Positions 11,196 through 22,567 of a stretch of 64,000 nucleotides of DNA are shown here, in pieces. A program made the position numbers and the translations under genes. The notes under the pieces were generated by a model that did no database searches, was not told the origin of the DNA, and was given only the letters and a program-made list of their open reading frames with translations. Source of the stretch: Mesostigma viride. Its lineage: Eukaryota; Streptophyta; Mesostigmatophyceae; Mesostigmatales; Mesostigmataceae. Location of the stretch: NCBI GenBank assembly GCA_009746045.1, contig RPFO01000090.1, forward strand, positions 1,396,689 to 1,460,688. Reading direction: 5' to 3'. Positions within the stretch are counted from its first letter, which is position 1; the number at the start of each line of letters is the position of its first letter.

Positions 11196-12845
11196 CTACT
11201 CATCAAAACGCCTCCTCCGCTTGGGGGGAGGTGGCTTGCCCACAGGGTCGGGCGTGTGCGCCTTGACAATCTTCTTCCACCGCGTCTTGTCCTGCATGAC
11301 AGTCCAAAGACGGGAGAGAGAGTGTATGCGGTGCTCAAACTGGGCTGGGACCACTAGGTCGTCCAGCAACATCTGAACGTAGTTGGTGACAGGTTTCCCT
11401 ACCCTTTTGGGAATGTCCGCGGGGCCAGGCCAGGTCAGAATATGCCGCCCTGGCTGGCCAAGCCGCTGGGGGCCGGCCAGACCAAGGGTGGTGTCGACCT
11501 GGCTAGTGCGGGCAAGGTGTCCTACAAATGCTATCCTACGCTGCCTAATCTCGTCCGAAACACGAGGCATGCCATGATACAAAGACTCTGATGACGGACG
11601 CTCGGAAAAACCTACGTTAAGGACCTGCCGGAGCATCCTGTAAACTGTGCCGTCGAGCCGAGCTGCCAGTTTGGGTGGGAGGGTCCACGCCTCGGCGCCA
11701 TACGTGAGCACCGTGAGGACGAGGACCTTGAAGAGCATGCGTTTGCGGTGCCCGTCCAGGCCCTTCGAGCGCCAGTAAGGTGTGAGCGAACGGAGCTTGG
11801 CCCAGGCGAGGGCGATGCGGGTGTCCACATCGTCGTCGGTGTCAGGAAGCCAGCTCCCCAACAGCTTGAAGCGGTCGCGGAACGGGACCTCCGTCCCGTC
11901 GAGCAGGCGCGGCAGCGGTGGTTTACTGGAGGCCCCTATCACCATCGCCTCAGTCTTGACACTAATCTCCAACCCCACCGCCCGCGCCTCCAGGCCCAGG
12001 CAGTCCAGCCAGGTCTGAATGTGCTCGGGGCTCTCGATGAGGGTGGTATCATCCGCATAAATCAGGTCGGCAAGGCGGTACCCCGGTCTAACCCCGCCGT
12101 GCTCTTTCACGTTAAGGATGTCCAAGCCTGGCTCGAACCCCTTAAGAGCAGTAAAGCGCGCACGTGCCCGGCGCATGACGTGATCCACGACAATAATGAA
12201 CAGGTATGGGGACAGGACACAACCTTGCCACACCCCGTGGTGAAGGGGGAATGGTGGAGTGGTGCCCTCCGCAGTCCGCACTACTGCCTGTGAGCCCTCA
12301 TACAGTCGGCGAATGGCAGCAATAAACGCAGGTGGTACCCGATCCAGAGCTAGGATGGCCCAAAGAGCCTCCCAGAGAACCGTGTCAAAGGCCTTGATAT
12401 AGTCAACAAAAATGAAGACCAGCGGCAAACTGTCAGGGGGAAGTCGACGCACCTCCTCCATCAACCGGCGCGCGACAAACACAGCCATGACAGTGTTACG
12501 ACCACTACGGAAACCCATCTGAGACTCACCCAGGTGTGGGTCCAGCGCGGCGCGGAGCCTGTGCAGCATCATGCGCATGAAGACCTTCAGCGCGGCGCTC
12601 TGGAGGCAGACACCCCGGTAGTTGCCGGGGTCAGCAGCAGAGCCCTTCTTGTACAGCATGACGCGGATGGCCGTCTGCCACTCAGCAGGCGGAGGCTCGT
12701 CAGAGAGCAGGACACGGTTGCAGAACGCCAGCAGAAGATCCCTAACCGCCAGATCAGGGGTCTTCAGCAGCTCAGCAGAAAGGTGGTCGGCACCGACCGC
12801 TGCATCGTACCGCAGGCGAGCAAGGGCGCCGTCCAATTCCTCCAA
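11196..12845 (-). CDS. Reverse transcriptase region of non-LTR retrotransposon ORF2 (549 codons open)
   Basis: An uninterrupted frame with all RT blocks: GNYRGVCLQSAALKVFMRMM, ESQMGFRSGRNT, the catalytic FVDYIKAFDTV, HGVWQGCVLSPYLF, and the active-site YADDTTLI. A thumb/C-terminal region follows with FKVLVLTVLTYGAEAWTL and RRIAFVGHLART, typical of L1/RTE-type enzymes. It copies element RNA at a nicked target. Catalytic aspartates are intact, so this half could still be functional if joined to an endonuclease. The frame is interrupted upstream by two homopolymer-associated shifts near 12850 and 12990. Confidence 0.9.
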   Translation of the reverse strand: MEELDGALARLRYDAAVGADHLSAELLKTPDLAVRDLLLAFCNRVLLSDEPPPAEWQTAIRVMLYKKGSAADPGNYRGVCLQSAALKVFMRMMLHRLRAALDPHLGESQMGFRSGRNTVMAVFVARRLMEEVRRLPPDSLPLVFIFVDYIKAFDTVLWEALWAILALDRVPPAFIAAIRRLYEGSQAVVRTAEGTTPPFPLHHGVWQGCVLSPYLFIIVVDHVMRRARARFTALKGFEPGLDILNVKEHGGVRPGYRLADLIYADDTTLIESPEHIQTWLDCLGLEARAVGLEISVKTEAMVIGASSKPPLPRLLDGTEVPFRDRFKLLGSWLPDTDDDVDTRIALAWAKLRSLTPYWRSKGLDGHRKRMLFKVLVLTVLTYGAEAWTLPPKLAARLDGTVYRMLRQVLNVGFSERPSSESLYHGMPRVSDEIRQRRIAFVGHLARTSQVDTTLGLAGPQRLGQPGRHILTWPGPADIPKRVGKPVTNYVQMLLDDLVVPAQFEHRIHSLSRLWTVMQDKTRWKKIVKAHTPDPVGKPPPPKRRRRFDE

Positions 12846-12849
12846 AGTG

Positions 12850-14106
12850 AAGGGGGGACAACGTCGTCAGTGGCAAGGCGGCCCTCCTGCAAGGCGGGGA
12901 CTTGGTAGTCCGCGGCCGAGGAGGGGGGCGCCGGTGGCGGCGGGGGTCCGGCGACCCCGAGGCGGGCGGCCGTCTCGGGGTGCAGCGGCGGGGGGGGGCG
13001 CGAGCCCCACCGGTCAAGGAAACATTGTGGGCCAACCAGCGGTCAAGGCTTACCGGCGCCGTGCCGTCCCCCGTATGCTCCACCGGGGTGCGCTGCCGCC
13101 GGCCGCCGAGCCGGTCGAGGTGGTACCACATGTCCTTGCCCTGGTTGCGGGCCTGGCAGGCCTTGGCATCCGCGATGCACTGGGCCGCCTCCGCGTCCTG
13201 AGCGTGCGCGTAGGCCTCCACAAGGGCGGCCTTGAGCGATGGTTTCTGCAGCGGGTCCCGGTTACGCTTGAGGCGGTGCCGGGCGGCCAAGACCTTGGGG
13301 TCCTGGCGGTAGAGCGGGCCGGGGCGGCGGCGGGGCATGACCGGCAGGTGCCGGGCCGCCAGCAACGGGGCACGGGCCGCAAAGCCCGCAAAAACGGCTG
13401 CGTTGGGGGCACCATTGTCCAGCTTGTCGACGTCCGCCCGGGCGTCCAGTGCCGACAGGTACTTCCGTCGGCACCAGTTCCGCTCGTGCTCGGCGTCCGT
13501 CCAGTCCTCAGGATCTCCCTTGACCGGACGTAGAGCAGACCAGTCAGGGCGGACCACTGTGGCGCGGCGCGTGGGGACGTGGAACCGGAGCCGAAGGGTC
13601 GCGCGCACCAACCGGTGATCAGAGCACACCGTGGGCGTGTCAAACACTCGGGCGTCCAGAACCGAGGTACACCTGGGCTGCCGTACCACCACATAGTCCA
13701 GACAGGCCTGACGGCCGTTAGGGCCACGAAAAGTGACCAAGTCCTGTGAGGGACGTTGGAATTGACAGTTGACAGCAACCATCCCGCTATCCCGCAAAAA
13801 GGCAGAGAAAAGGGGAGTATTGGCGTTAGCTTCCGTGTCAGCAGGCGCAAAGCGACTGCCAGCAGTGCCCACGGGGAGCGTGGCATTGGCGTCGAGCAGC
13901 ATAACCAAAAAGTGGCGGGCCGGAGTGACCCTCTCAAGGTCATGCAAAGATTCGAAGAACTCCTCACGGGCCGAATCAGGTAGACCACTGTGGGGTGCGT
14001 AGCCCACCCCCACCGTGAGGTGGTGTTTAGACCGCTCCAGACGATGCCTAGCCTTATTTAGTAATGTTGTGCCCATGCAGGGAGTCACTCTCTGCTGAGA
14101 AGCCAT
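12850..14106 (-). pseudogene. APE-type endonuclease (C-terminal part) and linker of ORF2
   Basis: Contains VGVGYAPHSG, FLVMLLDANATLPVG, ACLDYVVVRQ and the terminal catalytic VCSDHRLVRATLRLR, the order seen in APE endonucleases of non-LTR elements. The first catalytic Asn/Glu motifs (expected about 100 residues earlier) are missing. After about 350 residues the frame is lost near 12990 in a run of Gs. A second frame carries it (LHPETAARLGVAG..., EGRLATDDVVPPFT) to the RT frame near 12850. Confidence 0.8.
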
Positions 14107-14282
14107 GCCATAGCTCTTGTATAGCCATGATGATCTTCCCCCTCACAGGCATGCTCCCCCCTTACCCGGGCATAGCGTGATAGACCATGAGGGTGCGGGT
14201 GCCCTGGTGCACCTAGAGCAAGTGTTGTTTACATTCCCACCCTTGCAGGAAGTAGCTTAGAGTGTATTATAGGCTCATATGC

Positions 14283-14470
14283 CCCTTCTCAGGGCTATGT
14301 GCTACATATACTCCCAACGGAGTTATGTTCCTAATTAATTAATTAATTAATGAAGGAGACGGGGGGTCTCTGCCCTTTCTCCTGTAGTGCACACACAGGG
14401 ATTAAAAGCACTTCGGTGCTCCGTGACTCCCCAACGGGAGCACGAGTTTAATTAATTAATTAATTAATTA
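14283..14470 (+). mobile_element. Two nested plus-strand retroelement 3' ends with TTAA tails
   Basis: At 14300-14350 a hairpin (ACTCC-CAAC-GGAGT) is followed by a (TAAT)n tail. Directly after it, 14351-14470 carries the conserved 3' module (GGGGTCTCTGCCCTTTCTCC, AGCACTTCGGTGCT, CTCCCCAACGGGAG) and a second TTAA tail. The two were inserted one after another, splitting ORF1 of copy C from the endonuclease frame. Confidence 0.7.
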
Positions 14471-15690
14471 ATCCTGCCGGGTGGCTGGGATGCGATGGTG
14501 GCGGTCTGCTCCGCTATCTTGGGGACCTGTGTGGCCAGGGCCTCGGTGTGGGCGGTGATGGCCTCAAGCTTCTTCATGAGCACGCCGCACTTGCCCTCCA
14601 CCTGGTTAAGGCAAGAGACAAGTGCAGCCTGCGTCTCAGATGCCTGCGCTGCCGTGTGCAGCACCGTGAACTGAGGTTGGGGCTTGTGGACGACCTTGGT
14701 TTCCACATTGGAGACCCGGGCCTCCACCGTACGTGTTGAGCGTCGTGTTCAGCGATGTCAGCTTCTCGGCCAACGGCCAGGTACGTCACGTGCTCCTTCA
14801 GCACTGCTCGATCATGCAGATGTCATCCTTGCAGAGCTAGGAAGGGAGCCGATGTGGCTGCCGGCTGCGCGGGCTGGGCCGGTTGCGGAGCTTAGCGACG
14901 AGGTCGCCTTCAGTTAATTAATAAGCTGGAAGAAGCTGAAGTCGAGGATGGCGAGGCGATGGTTGAATGCTGGCAGGGCGAGGAAGGCCTCCACATTGTC
15001 GGCGGGGACGGGCCCCTCGCGCTCACGGAGCTTGTGTTCCACTGCACCCACAGTTTGCCGGATCGTTAGCCTGTCCTTTTAGCTAGCCGCGCCCGATTGC
15101 AGCTGTTGCATGCCTTTGGCATGAAGGAGACTGGGGGTCTCTGCCCTTTCTCCTGTAGTGCACACACAGGGATTAAAAGCACTTCGGTGCTCCGTGACTC
15201 CCCAACGGGAGCACGAGTTTAATTAATTAATTAATTAATTAATTGTGTTCCACTGCGAAGTACTGGACTATCTCGGCGCAGTCTGCGTCGGTCAGTTGCA
15301 GCCAGCCGCGGAAAGAAAAGCTTGTGCAGTCTAGATACCGTCGCCATTTGCTTTTGTCGTAGCATGGTTTCTTGGGCTCTGGCGAGGCGCTTGGCGATGG
15401 GTTTGCTAGCGATGGGTTTGCGGGCCCGTTGACTGGGCAAGGACCATGGCGAGTGGGTTGGGCTGGGAGCCGGAAAGCTCCTTTTCCAAACCTCGTTTTG
15501 CTTTTGGAGTCGTCATAGCTGCTTGTCACGTGCGTAACTTTTTCGACTGCGTTTCAGCCGTAACCGATTGTACTGGCGAGACTGTGCGTCTTTAATTAAG
15601 GCGCATCGAATGCAAGTGACCTGACTGAATTTGGGGCTCAGAGGCAAATCATCTGAGCTCCGCGGTCAGCCATACCGCCGTCAGCCATTC
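14464..15690 (-). pseudogene. L1-like ORF1, N-terminal half with 5' leader, copy C
   Basis: The minus-strand leader at 15530-15690 matches the copy A leader. ORF1 begins MTSSYDDSKSKTRFGKG and runs through LTDADCAEIVQYFAVEH, is cut by an insertion (15046-15242), and resumes with LREREGPVPADNVEAF and the coiled coil (ARVSNVETKVVHK...LMKKLEAITAHTEAL). It ends abruptly at the TTAA tail at 14470, so the RRM half is absent. Confidence 0.75.
15046..15242 (+). mobile_element. 197-bp SINE-like (5'-truncated 3'-UTR) insertion with target-site duplication
   Basis: TTGTGTTCCACTGC occurs immediately before (15032-15045) and after (15243-15256), a 14-bp target-site duplication; its first TT is ambiguous with the tail. 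The insert runs from ACCCACAGTTTGCCGG to a (TTAA)n tail and equals the last part of the ORF1-only element 3' UTR. Removing it restores the ORF1 reading frame of copy C (AVEH-KLREREG). Confidence 0.9.
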
Positions 15691-15782
15691 TTCGATCATT
15701 CGACTGATCCTGCAAGATGCAATAAGACCCGCGTGATCTGTGGGTGCAATAAGACCCGCGTGAGCATATCATAACAGGGAGC

Positions 15783-16983
15783 GTGCATGGGCGCATATGT
15801 GGGCTGGTGGACTTCATCAAAGCCTTCGATTCGGTTTTCTGGCCTGCGCTTTGGGACATCCTCGAGTTGTTCCGGATCCCCCGCCCCCTGATTGCTGTCA
15901 TCCGCAACCTGTATGAAGGGTCCACCACTTCGGTGCGCACTTCTTACGGGACCACGCCCCCATGCCCTTTACAGAAGGGTGTGTGGCAGGGATGCGTGCT
16001 GTCGCCCTACCTGTTCATTATTGTTGTCGAATACGTAATGATTCAGGCGCGCAAGCGATTTGCCCGCATCGTGGGCAGGGAACCAGGAGTGCAGGTTGCT
16101 AACAAATTCTGGCATGGCGGTGCGGACACGGAGATTCGGCTAGCAGACATCATTTACGCAGACGACACCACCCTCTTCGAGGACACTGAGCACGTGCAGA
16201 CATGGCTTGACTGCCTGGCTCTCGAGGCCCGTGCAGTGGGGCTTGAGGTCAGCAAGAAGACAGAGGCCCTGGCGGTTGGGCTCACCAACCCAGCGCCGCC
16301 CCTCTATCTCCTAGACGGCTCTCGAGTCCTGTATCGGGACCGCGTTAAGCTGCTGGGCAGCCTGCTCCCTAGCTGCGAGGTTGATGTGGACCACCGCATC
16401 TCCCTCGCCTGGCACGCTTTACGCCAGTACCGGGCCCTGTGGCGCAAGCCCCTGGGCAAGATCGAGAAACAGGACCTGTTCAAGGTCCTCGTCCTTCCTG
16501 TTCTCACGTATGGCGCCGAGACGTGGACCCTCACCGCCGACCTGGCCCGCAAGCTGGACGGCGCGGTCACCAGCATGCTGCGTTCCATTTTCAGAGTAGG
16601 ATATGCTGCTCATGTCCGCAATGAGGACCTGTACCAGGGCATGCCCTATATCACCAGCACAATTAAGCAACGCCGCCTGCAGCTAGTAGGGCACCTAGCT
16701 CGCACCAGTTGACCAGGTAGACACCTCACGTGGCCCCCCCGCAGGACTGCGACCAGCCCAGCCTGGCCGGCACCTCCTGACGTGGGCTGGGCCCAGTGAT
16801 GTTAGACGCCGCAAGGCCCGCACCTTCAAGGAACAGCTAGTAGAGGACATGGGGGGCCTAGGCCTCTCCGTGATTTGGAAGAAGATGATGGACAAGGCCA
16901 AGTGGGCCCAGGTCATAGAGGACAACGAGCCCCCCCCAGTGGGGAAGCGCCCGCGTGTGCAATCCCGCGGGAGGCACGCCAGA
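15783..16983 (+). pseudogene. Reverse transcriptase fragment (second subfamily)
   Basis: Open from LVDFIKAFDSVFW through GVWQGCVLSPYLFIIVVEYV, the active site YADDTTLFED, VLVLPVLTYGAETWTL and QRRLQLVGHLARTS, with a stop at 16710. The C-terminal tail continues in another frame (PGRHLLTWAGPSDVRRRKAR, EDMGGLGLSVIWKKMM) to a stop near 16983. The fingers region before the first catalytic Asp is missing. It differs clearly from the copy at 11196 and so is a separate lineage. Confidence 0.85.
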
Positions 16984-17176
16984 TAGCTCCCCCTAGGGCA
17001 GCGTGCGGCTGCCTAGATAGATGTTGTAGTTAGAATGTCGTTAGATAGATGTAGTATGTAGCCAATGTAGATAGATTAGACCGGTAGGAATGTGTGCACC
17101 CATCCATCCATCCATCGGGGTTAATGCTCCGTGACTCCCCAACGGGAGCACGAGTCTAATTAATTAATTAATTAAT
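15783..17176 (+). mobile_element. 5'-truncated reverse-transcriptase element with TTAA tail
   Basis: Starts abruptly inside the RT domain and ends with ATGCTCCGTGACTCCCCAAC, then GGGAGCACGAG and (TTAA)n. The last about 55 bp match the 3' end of the ORF1-only elements while the rest of the 3' UTR differs. Upstream, 15715-15785 is a small minus-strand scrap of an ORF1-element 3' UTR. Confidence 0.8.
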
Positions 17177-18228
17177 ATGTGGGGAGACTGATACTACGCG
17201 ATCCGGCCGGTCGATCCACGACCTGTTTGTAGAGCTTGTGCCAAGGGGTAGCACCAAACAAACATGTGGGTGACGTTGCAAAAAACACCGGACTTGACGG
17301 AGCATAATGCCTCGGTCATAGTCTTTGCCCAACAAACGATGCAACATTACGTGTAATTAAGTTAAAATTATACAGACAGCCATGTGGCTTCTGCAGACTT
17401 CGTGCTAGAATCCTCTAGCTCGATGACTTCGAGCTAGCCCTCCACGACGTTGGACTGCCACACACACAGGAACATTAGTCTCACTTAACATTATGGTCAG
17501 CCATGCCATGCATGCATGGTTGGACTTGGCCAGTTGGGAACACTGAATTTGTAGGTTGAGCACAATGAAGTTGTTGTTCGAGAATGTGTACAGCCGCTAA
17601 CACACGTTTTAAGAGTGAGACGTACTGCTAGCTAGTATATGCCAAACCAAGCCAGGCTGCAAAGGCTGGCCGGAGAAGTGCAATCAATCTAGAAAATAAA
17701 TCTCAGAAAAATACCAACACACTTCTTCCCTACAGGGGGGGTTTCGTTGTAGAAAACTACAAAACTATCATCATAACTTCGAAGTGACAAAATAACGAAT
17801 AAGTGGAACGCCCGATGTACGTTAGATGCAGCCATGCAGGCTTTAAAAAATTATTGTTTGTGGCTGTGGCCTCATTACAGACATGCTGCCGCATTTCGGA
17901 CCATCAAGGAATTCGTTTCTGTACCCCCATTGGTTCATTCAAGTTCATTTCAAAGTGAGTACACAAATAGATGTCATAAGATACTAATTTTTTTTTTACC
18001 ATCCATCAATCCGGCTGCTTCAGCTTCTGTACAAGATATACAAAGCATAACGATCCTAGCAATTGCCATCTCATTGTGCATGGGCTTCGGTGCTTACTTG
18101 CCTTCCAGCAAAGGCATGCCAACATTAAACTGTGACTGGTTGCTGTCATCCTGATACATCAGCCTCGTAAACAGATTGTCTCAGTCTCAGAGTTGTAGTC
18201 AATGCCTTGACCCCGGACAATTGCAAAT
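17177..18228. other. No gene recognised; includes the 3' flank of the AOC-barrel-like gene
   Basis: AT-rich sequence with a GTCTCACTTAA motif near 17480 that recurs in the window. The right part (about 17700-18228) is likely the 3' UTR of the minus-strand gene that ends at 18229. Confidence 0.4.
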
Positions 18229-19020
18229 TTATTGTCTGGACCACTCGGGCACAGCAGCCTCATCACAGTCGGGCTCATCCTCCAGATCAAACTTGTACTC
18301 ATAGGCATACACCGGTTCCTTGCTGGTGAGCTTGGACACTGCCACCCCAGTGATGCCCTTGAAGGCCCCTGTGCCCATGGCCCAGCCCTGGGGGTTCCTC
18401 CAGGGAGTGTTCACCACCTCATCATCAACTGAAATCTCTGTCGAGCTCAATGATCCCATGCCATCAATCACCAGAACGTCGTCACACTGGAACATGAAAG
18501 GGGTCGGTGCAGTGACGCATTGAGAGATGACGAAGCCAGATATGGGCTGGTAATCCCCCTTCTGGCTAGTCTTGGCCGCTAGTTGGTACGAATATACGCT
18601 CGCGCAGCCGCCCTTCCATGGCGCGCCATTGTAGAGGCTGCGCAGGTGCCACAACATACATACCATATCGCATGCAAACCACAAGCGATCCACACATGCG
18701 ACCCACAGGTGATTTAGGTGGCCAGCGCTTGCAAAATGAGGGAAAGCAGCCAACAAGTACGGGTGAAGAGCATGACAACGGACTATCGGCCTGTCATGCC
18801 CAAAGGCAAAGCCCGGTGAAACTCACCCGTCGCAACCAGGACTGTCAGGACCGTTGCTTTCAAATTGCATCGCGAGGATGAAGAAATGCTTTTGGCCGCA
18901 AAGCTTGGGTTCACGAGACACTGGATCGCCCATGCATCCCAGCATCATAAGGCTGCCGATGACAGCTGCGTAAACAAAAAAGCGACCCGTTCGCGCAAGC
19001 TCGACGCCGGTGGTCGCCAT
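18229..19020 (-). CDS. Secreted/anchored protein with AOC/dirigent-barrel-like domain, two exons
   Basis: Exons 18827-19020 and 18229-18637 are joined by GTGAGT...CTGCGCAG with matching phase (2+1), giving 200 residues. Residues about 12-30 (RFFVYAAVIGSLMMLGCMG) form a signal peptide or membrane anchor. The second exon contains SGFVISQCVTAPTPFMFQCD, GMGSLSSTEISVDD and TGAFKGITGVAV, ending in YAYEYKFDLEDEPDCD. This strand pattern (G-x-C, long strand, AITGGTG-like turn, closing Y-x-F-x-L strand) resembles allene-oxide-cyclase-barrel/dirigent proteins, in which the motif is FAITGGTGxYxGAxG. The match is by pattern only. Enzyme activity cannot be inferred. Confidence 0.65.
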
Positions 19021-20454
19021 ATTTGCATCGACTTGCGCCGCAGTGCTTTTTCGTAAACGCAGTATTTATGCAGGCTTCCTACTTCCTTTAAAAAAGTTCA
19101 ACAACGTCAGCAATCCTTGTCCAAAGAATCACCCATTCAGCAGCTAGGCCCATAGCCCGCCTACCGCGAACCAGGTAAGCAGGGGGCCGGTTAACAGGCC
19201 ATGCCATTCTGAAATCAGATGCAAACCCCAATGGCCGGTACTTGGCTTGGCTCCGCGTGCAGGGATGTTTGCCATCACCAGCGGCCGCTCTCTAGCTTGT
19301 CAAAACGCGGGTCTTGACAAACGCGGAGAATGTGGCTGGTGGCACGTTGCTGGTCGCCCTCTTGAGCGCCTTGTTGCGCTTTCATGCTGGAGCTGCTGCA
19401 TGGGCAACCGGCATGCTCCCGTCATTTGGGGTCTACAGCAGAGCAAGCAGGGCGAGTGCAATAATTAGTGTCGAACATTTGCCGCCAATTTTCCCTTTAG
19501 AAAATGCCGCCAATTTTTCCGATTTCGAACCGCGATGACCTGTCAAGGGCGGGAAAAATCAACGCCTCGGTGGCAGGCTGGCAGCTGCACGGTAGGACTT
19601 CAGATTTCTGAGAGGGGAGGCTCTGATCACGAAAGGCTTTGGCCCACACAACGGCTCTATACGCTTGATTGTGTTTAGTTTTTTACAGGGCTATCAAGCC
19701 TTGGGGCTATGTACATGTTCCCCAATATATCCGGCCCTCGGCCACTATAGATTCTCTGCTGCCCATGTGCGGCGTGGGGCACAACAACAACAACAAACAA
19801 CATGTTCCCAGGATACCACGCCGCGCCGATACGGATAACGTACATCGCGCGCAGCGTACAAGTTGTGGTCTAGAAGCTTCTCCAGATTGCAGCCTGATCG
19901 CAGGAGGATTCTCTCCAGAGGTCGCGTTTTCCACGTCGTGATTCGTGATCTAGTCTCTAGAAGCCAGATCACGAAGGCAGATCTGGGCTCAACAGTAGGT
20001 ACATAGAAGCCAGAAGGGCAATCGGCTCTGAGAGTATGTACCTACACGCGAGAGTATGTACTCACACGGGTTTGCGGTACAAGTCCAAAATTCTCACTGA
20101 ATCTCCCTTCCGTATCACTTTTTAGTTTAGTTGGATCCCACGCCGGTCACAGACCGTATCACTGAAAGCTTACGCAGAAAGCTCGAACGAAGTATCTTGT
20201 ATTGTGTAAGATCTTACAGGCACTCGCCACTCGCCCGCGAGTGCCGCATTCCGATACAGTACACTCGAACTCGGTGTACCTCGAACTCGGTGATCTCGAC
20301 TCTCGACCAACCATGTGAGTACGATTTCAGTCATGACCTTGTCACGATCTAAGTCTCGTCTCTGCACGTGTGCGCAAAGTGCCCCGGCGATTGGACCAAG
20401 CTCCCGCCTGCTCGTCATTAGACCTGCACCGGCTGCACCGCGCCATCAAAGCGG

Positions 20455-20528
20455 CGACAAGCAGGCGACAAGCAGGCGACAAGCAGGCGACAAGCAGGCG
20501 ACAATTATGACAAGCAGGCGACAAGTGT
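20455..20528. repeat. 11-bp tandem repeat (GACAAGCAGGC)n
   Basis: About six copies of an 11-bp unit with one interruption (AATTATGACAAG). Confidence 0.9.
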
Positions 20529-22448
20529 AGCTTGTGTCACTGGATACGAGTGGGACCAGCCCAGCAGTGTGGACAAGCAGGCGCCCAGAGGTTCGTTCGG
20601 AGCAGCGCACAGCCTGACCACACTTTCCACAACACCGCCGCGCCGTGTCCCGCTCTTCAACGACCGGACGTAAACTTTCACAAACACAGCGCCCGCCCAG
20701 GCCCCAGGCCAGCTTGCGGACCCAGACGCTACAGCAGGTCAAATATCCGCCCGGTTTCGCTGGCATACAGTACTGTAGGCTGGCGCATACGGTTTGGAGG
20801 TGTGCTTCGTCTGCTCGCTCTCAGGCTCTACACTCTCCAGTCTCCACTATATACTCTGTAACCAGATAGACGTAAACTAATAAGCACCCGGGCCCTCGCC
20901 CGAGCCAGGGCGCTAAAAAATATTAGCAGCTTCATTTACAACAGTCGCAGGGTCATCATCGCGTCGACCGTGCGGACCGTGTCTACTGTAGGCAACATCG
21001 CGGTCACGAAACTACTGGCCAGCACGACGTCTTCTTCGTTTCCCTTGCGCCAACCAGACGTTGAGCAACAAGGCATGTATGGTCGATCCGCCCAATAGGT
21101 GAGGAACGAGATCGTGACGATTTTTGTGAGCTGAGGATTGGCGGCAGCAGTGCCGGCTTCATGAAGTTTTATTGTCACGGCCAGTTTACGGGCATCTTTG
21201 CCCCGTCTCGACATAGACACACATCTTTACGTGCACAACCCTGACGACGCGGGCGAGAGCGTTCATGAGGGTGATAATAATTGATAGCGACAAATGGCAC
21301 AGCTTCGGTGCATGGCGTGGTGCATTTTAAGTGCGAGCAATGACGGCTTTTATGCTGGTTAGGACGTTGGGGAGGTCATAGTAGGATGCCGACCCTGGCT
21401 CGGGTCCCGAATGTGCTGACCCCGGCAAAGATCTGGATTGCGCTCTGTGCTCATCGAGATTCGAGGACACTGCGGGTATATCCTAGCATTTTCTGCATTC
21501 CTTGGACTGCGAGAATGCGTAACTTGCCGAAATACGTCGGTTTGACGGGGTTTCTTGCCGCCATCTTTATGATTGCCTCTAGCCGATGCTTTGTAAACGG
21601 GGAGGGCAGACTGTTTGACACCGACAGTGTCCGCTGTGGCACGATGACAAGGCGCAGCTTCATTAGCGATGCACAATGCAGACGTGCGTCGTTGAAGTAC
21701 ATATTGTACACGGCGGCCTTGCTCATGCGAATCCCGCCATTGTGGATTCATAGACAATGGTCGGTCAAGAGAGCGATGGCCGACTGCTAGAAACTGCGTG
21801 ATCAACCGAACCCGGGTACCTGGCCCTGCAGTTCAGTATATCTAGCGCTACAACTAGACACTGCGTGTCTGGGCCTTTGCGGTGGGGGATCAGTTACGCA
21901 GTTTCTTGTTCAGCGCCATCCTGCCAGTCTAGAATGCTCACTGGATCCCTGACTTTTATGGGCTGGAGGTGCGTACGTCCTAAGCATTCTCTGCTTGACA
22001 GCGCTTTTGGTTACTGGTCGCTGGTCGCACCTTGCTCGTTCATTGTCCGCCCCCAGCACTTCCCTTTTATGTCTGCCACCCACCCTGTCAACCCTCTGGG
22101 CCCCCCTTTTCAACACAACGCGCTCTTAACAATGTAATTGCTTTGCGTTGGCATTGTGTTTGTTAAATCCTGCCTATCCAGGCAGCGCATGGTAAGGAGC
22201 TTTAAACGGCTGCATTGGAATGTAGTTTCCCAATTTTCGCATAAATTGGATCTAGCTCTATTTAGCTTTTCACGTACACGTAAGTCATTGACTGTGCCCC
22301 AGTGCAGCATTCATCGGTGCCGTGCGCATGGCAAGGAGCTAGTTTCCAATGTCTAAGCCAAAAAGCTCAGTCTAGCTTGCAATGTAGGTTCAAAACTGCT
22401 GCCTGTTTACTACTGTCCCCTCCCTACCCCCCGCACTCCCGTATTTCT

Positions 22449-22567
22449 GGTTATAAACCTGCAAGTCTATTTCCAGTTATAAGCCTGTGTGTCTATGTCC
22501 AGTTATAAACCTGTACGTCTATTTCCAGTTATAAGCCGGTGTGTCTTTTTCTAGTCATAAACCTGTA
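22449..22567. repeat. 26-bp tandem repeat, about 4.5 copies
   Basis: Units of GTTATAAACCTGTACGTCTA plus TTTCCA, alternating between AAACCTG and AAGCCTG variants. Confidence 0.9.

Larger units (their letters stand above)
11066..14106 (-). mobile_element. L1/RTE-like non-LTR retrotransposon with endonuclease and reverse transcriptase (5'-truncated)
   Basis: Read on the minus strand: partial apurinic endonuclease, linker, reverse transcriptase, then a 3' UTR that ends in a hairpin (CCTCC-CCAC-GGAGG near 11090) and an A/T tail (TTATAATTTAATTTAATTTT). Hairpin plus short-repeat tail is the same 3' architecture as the other elements here. The N-terminal third of the endonuclease is absent. It may once have been continuous with the ORF1 remnant at 14464-15690. 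Confidence 0.8.

Noticed and set aside
19314-19538. Plus frame with a hydrophobic segment (LLVALLSALLRFHAGAAAW)
   Set aside because: Could be a terminal exon, but no upstream exon or family was found.
20936-21220. Minus frame of 94 codons (KLAVTIKLHEAGTAAANPQL)
   Set aside because: No family pattern, no splice partners, ordinary length for chance at this GC content.
21359-21805. Overlapping frames on both strands, including minus 21451-21726 (MSKAAVYNMYFNDARLHCAS) with a possible 57-nt GC-AG intron leading to a second exon
   Set aside because: Composition is protein-like, but the only joining model needs a non-canonical GC donor, and neither strand gives a recognisable family.
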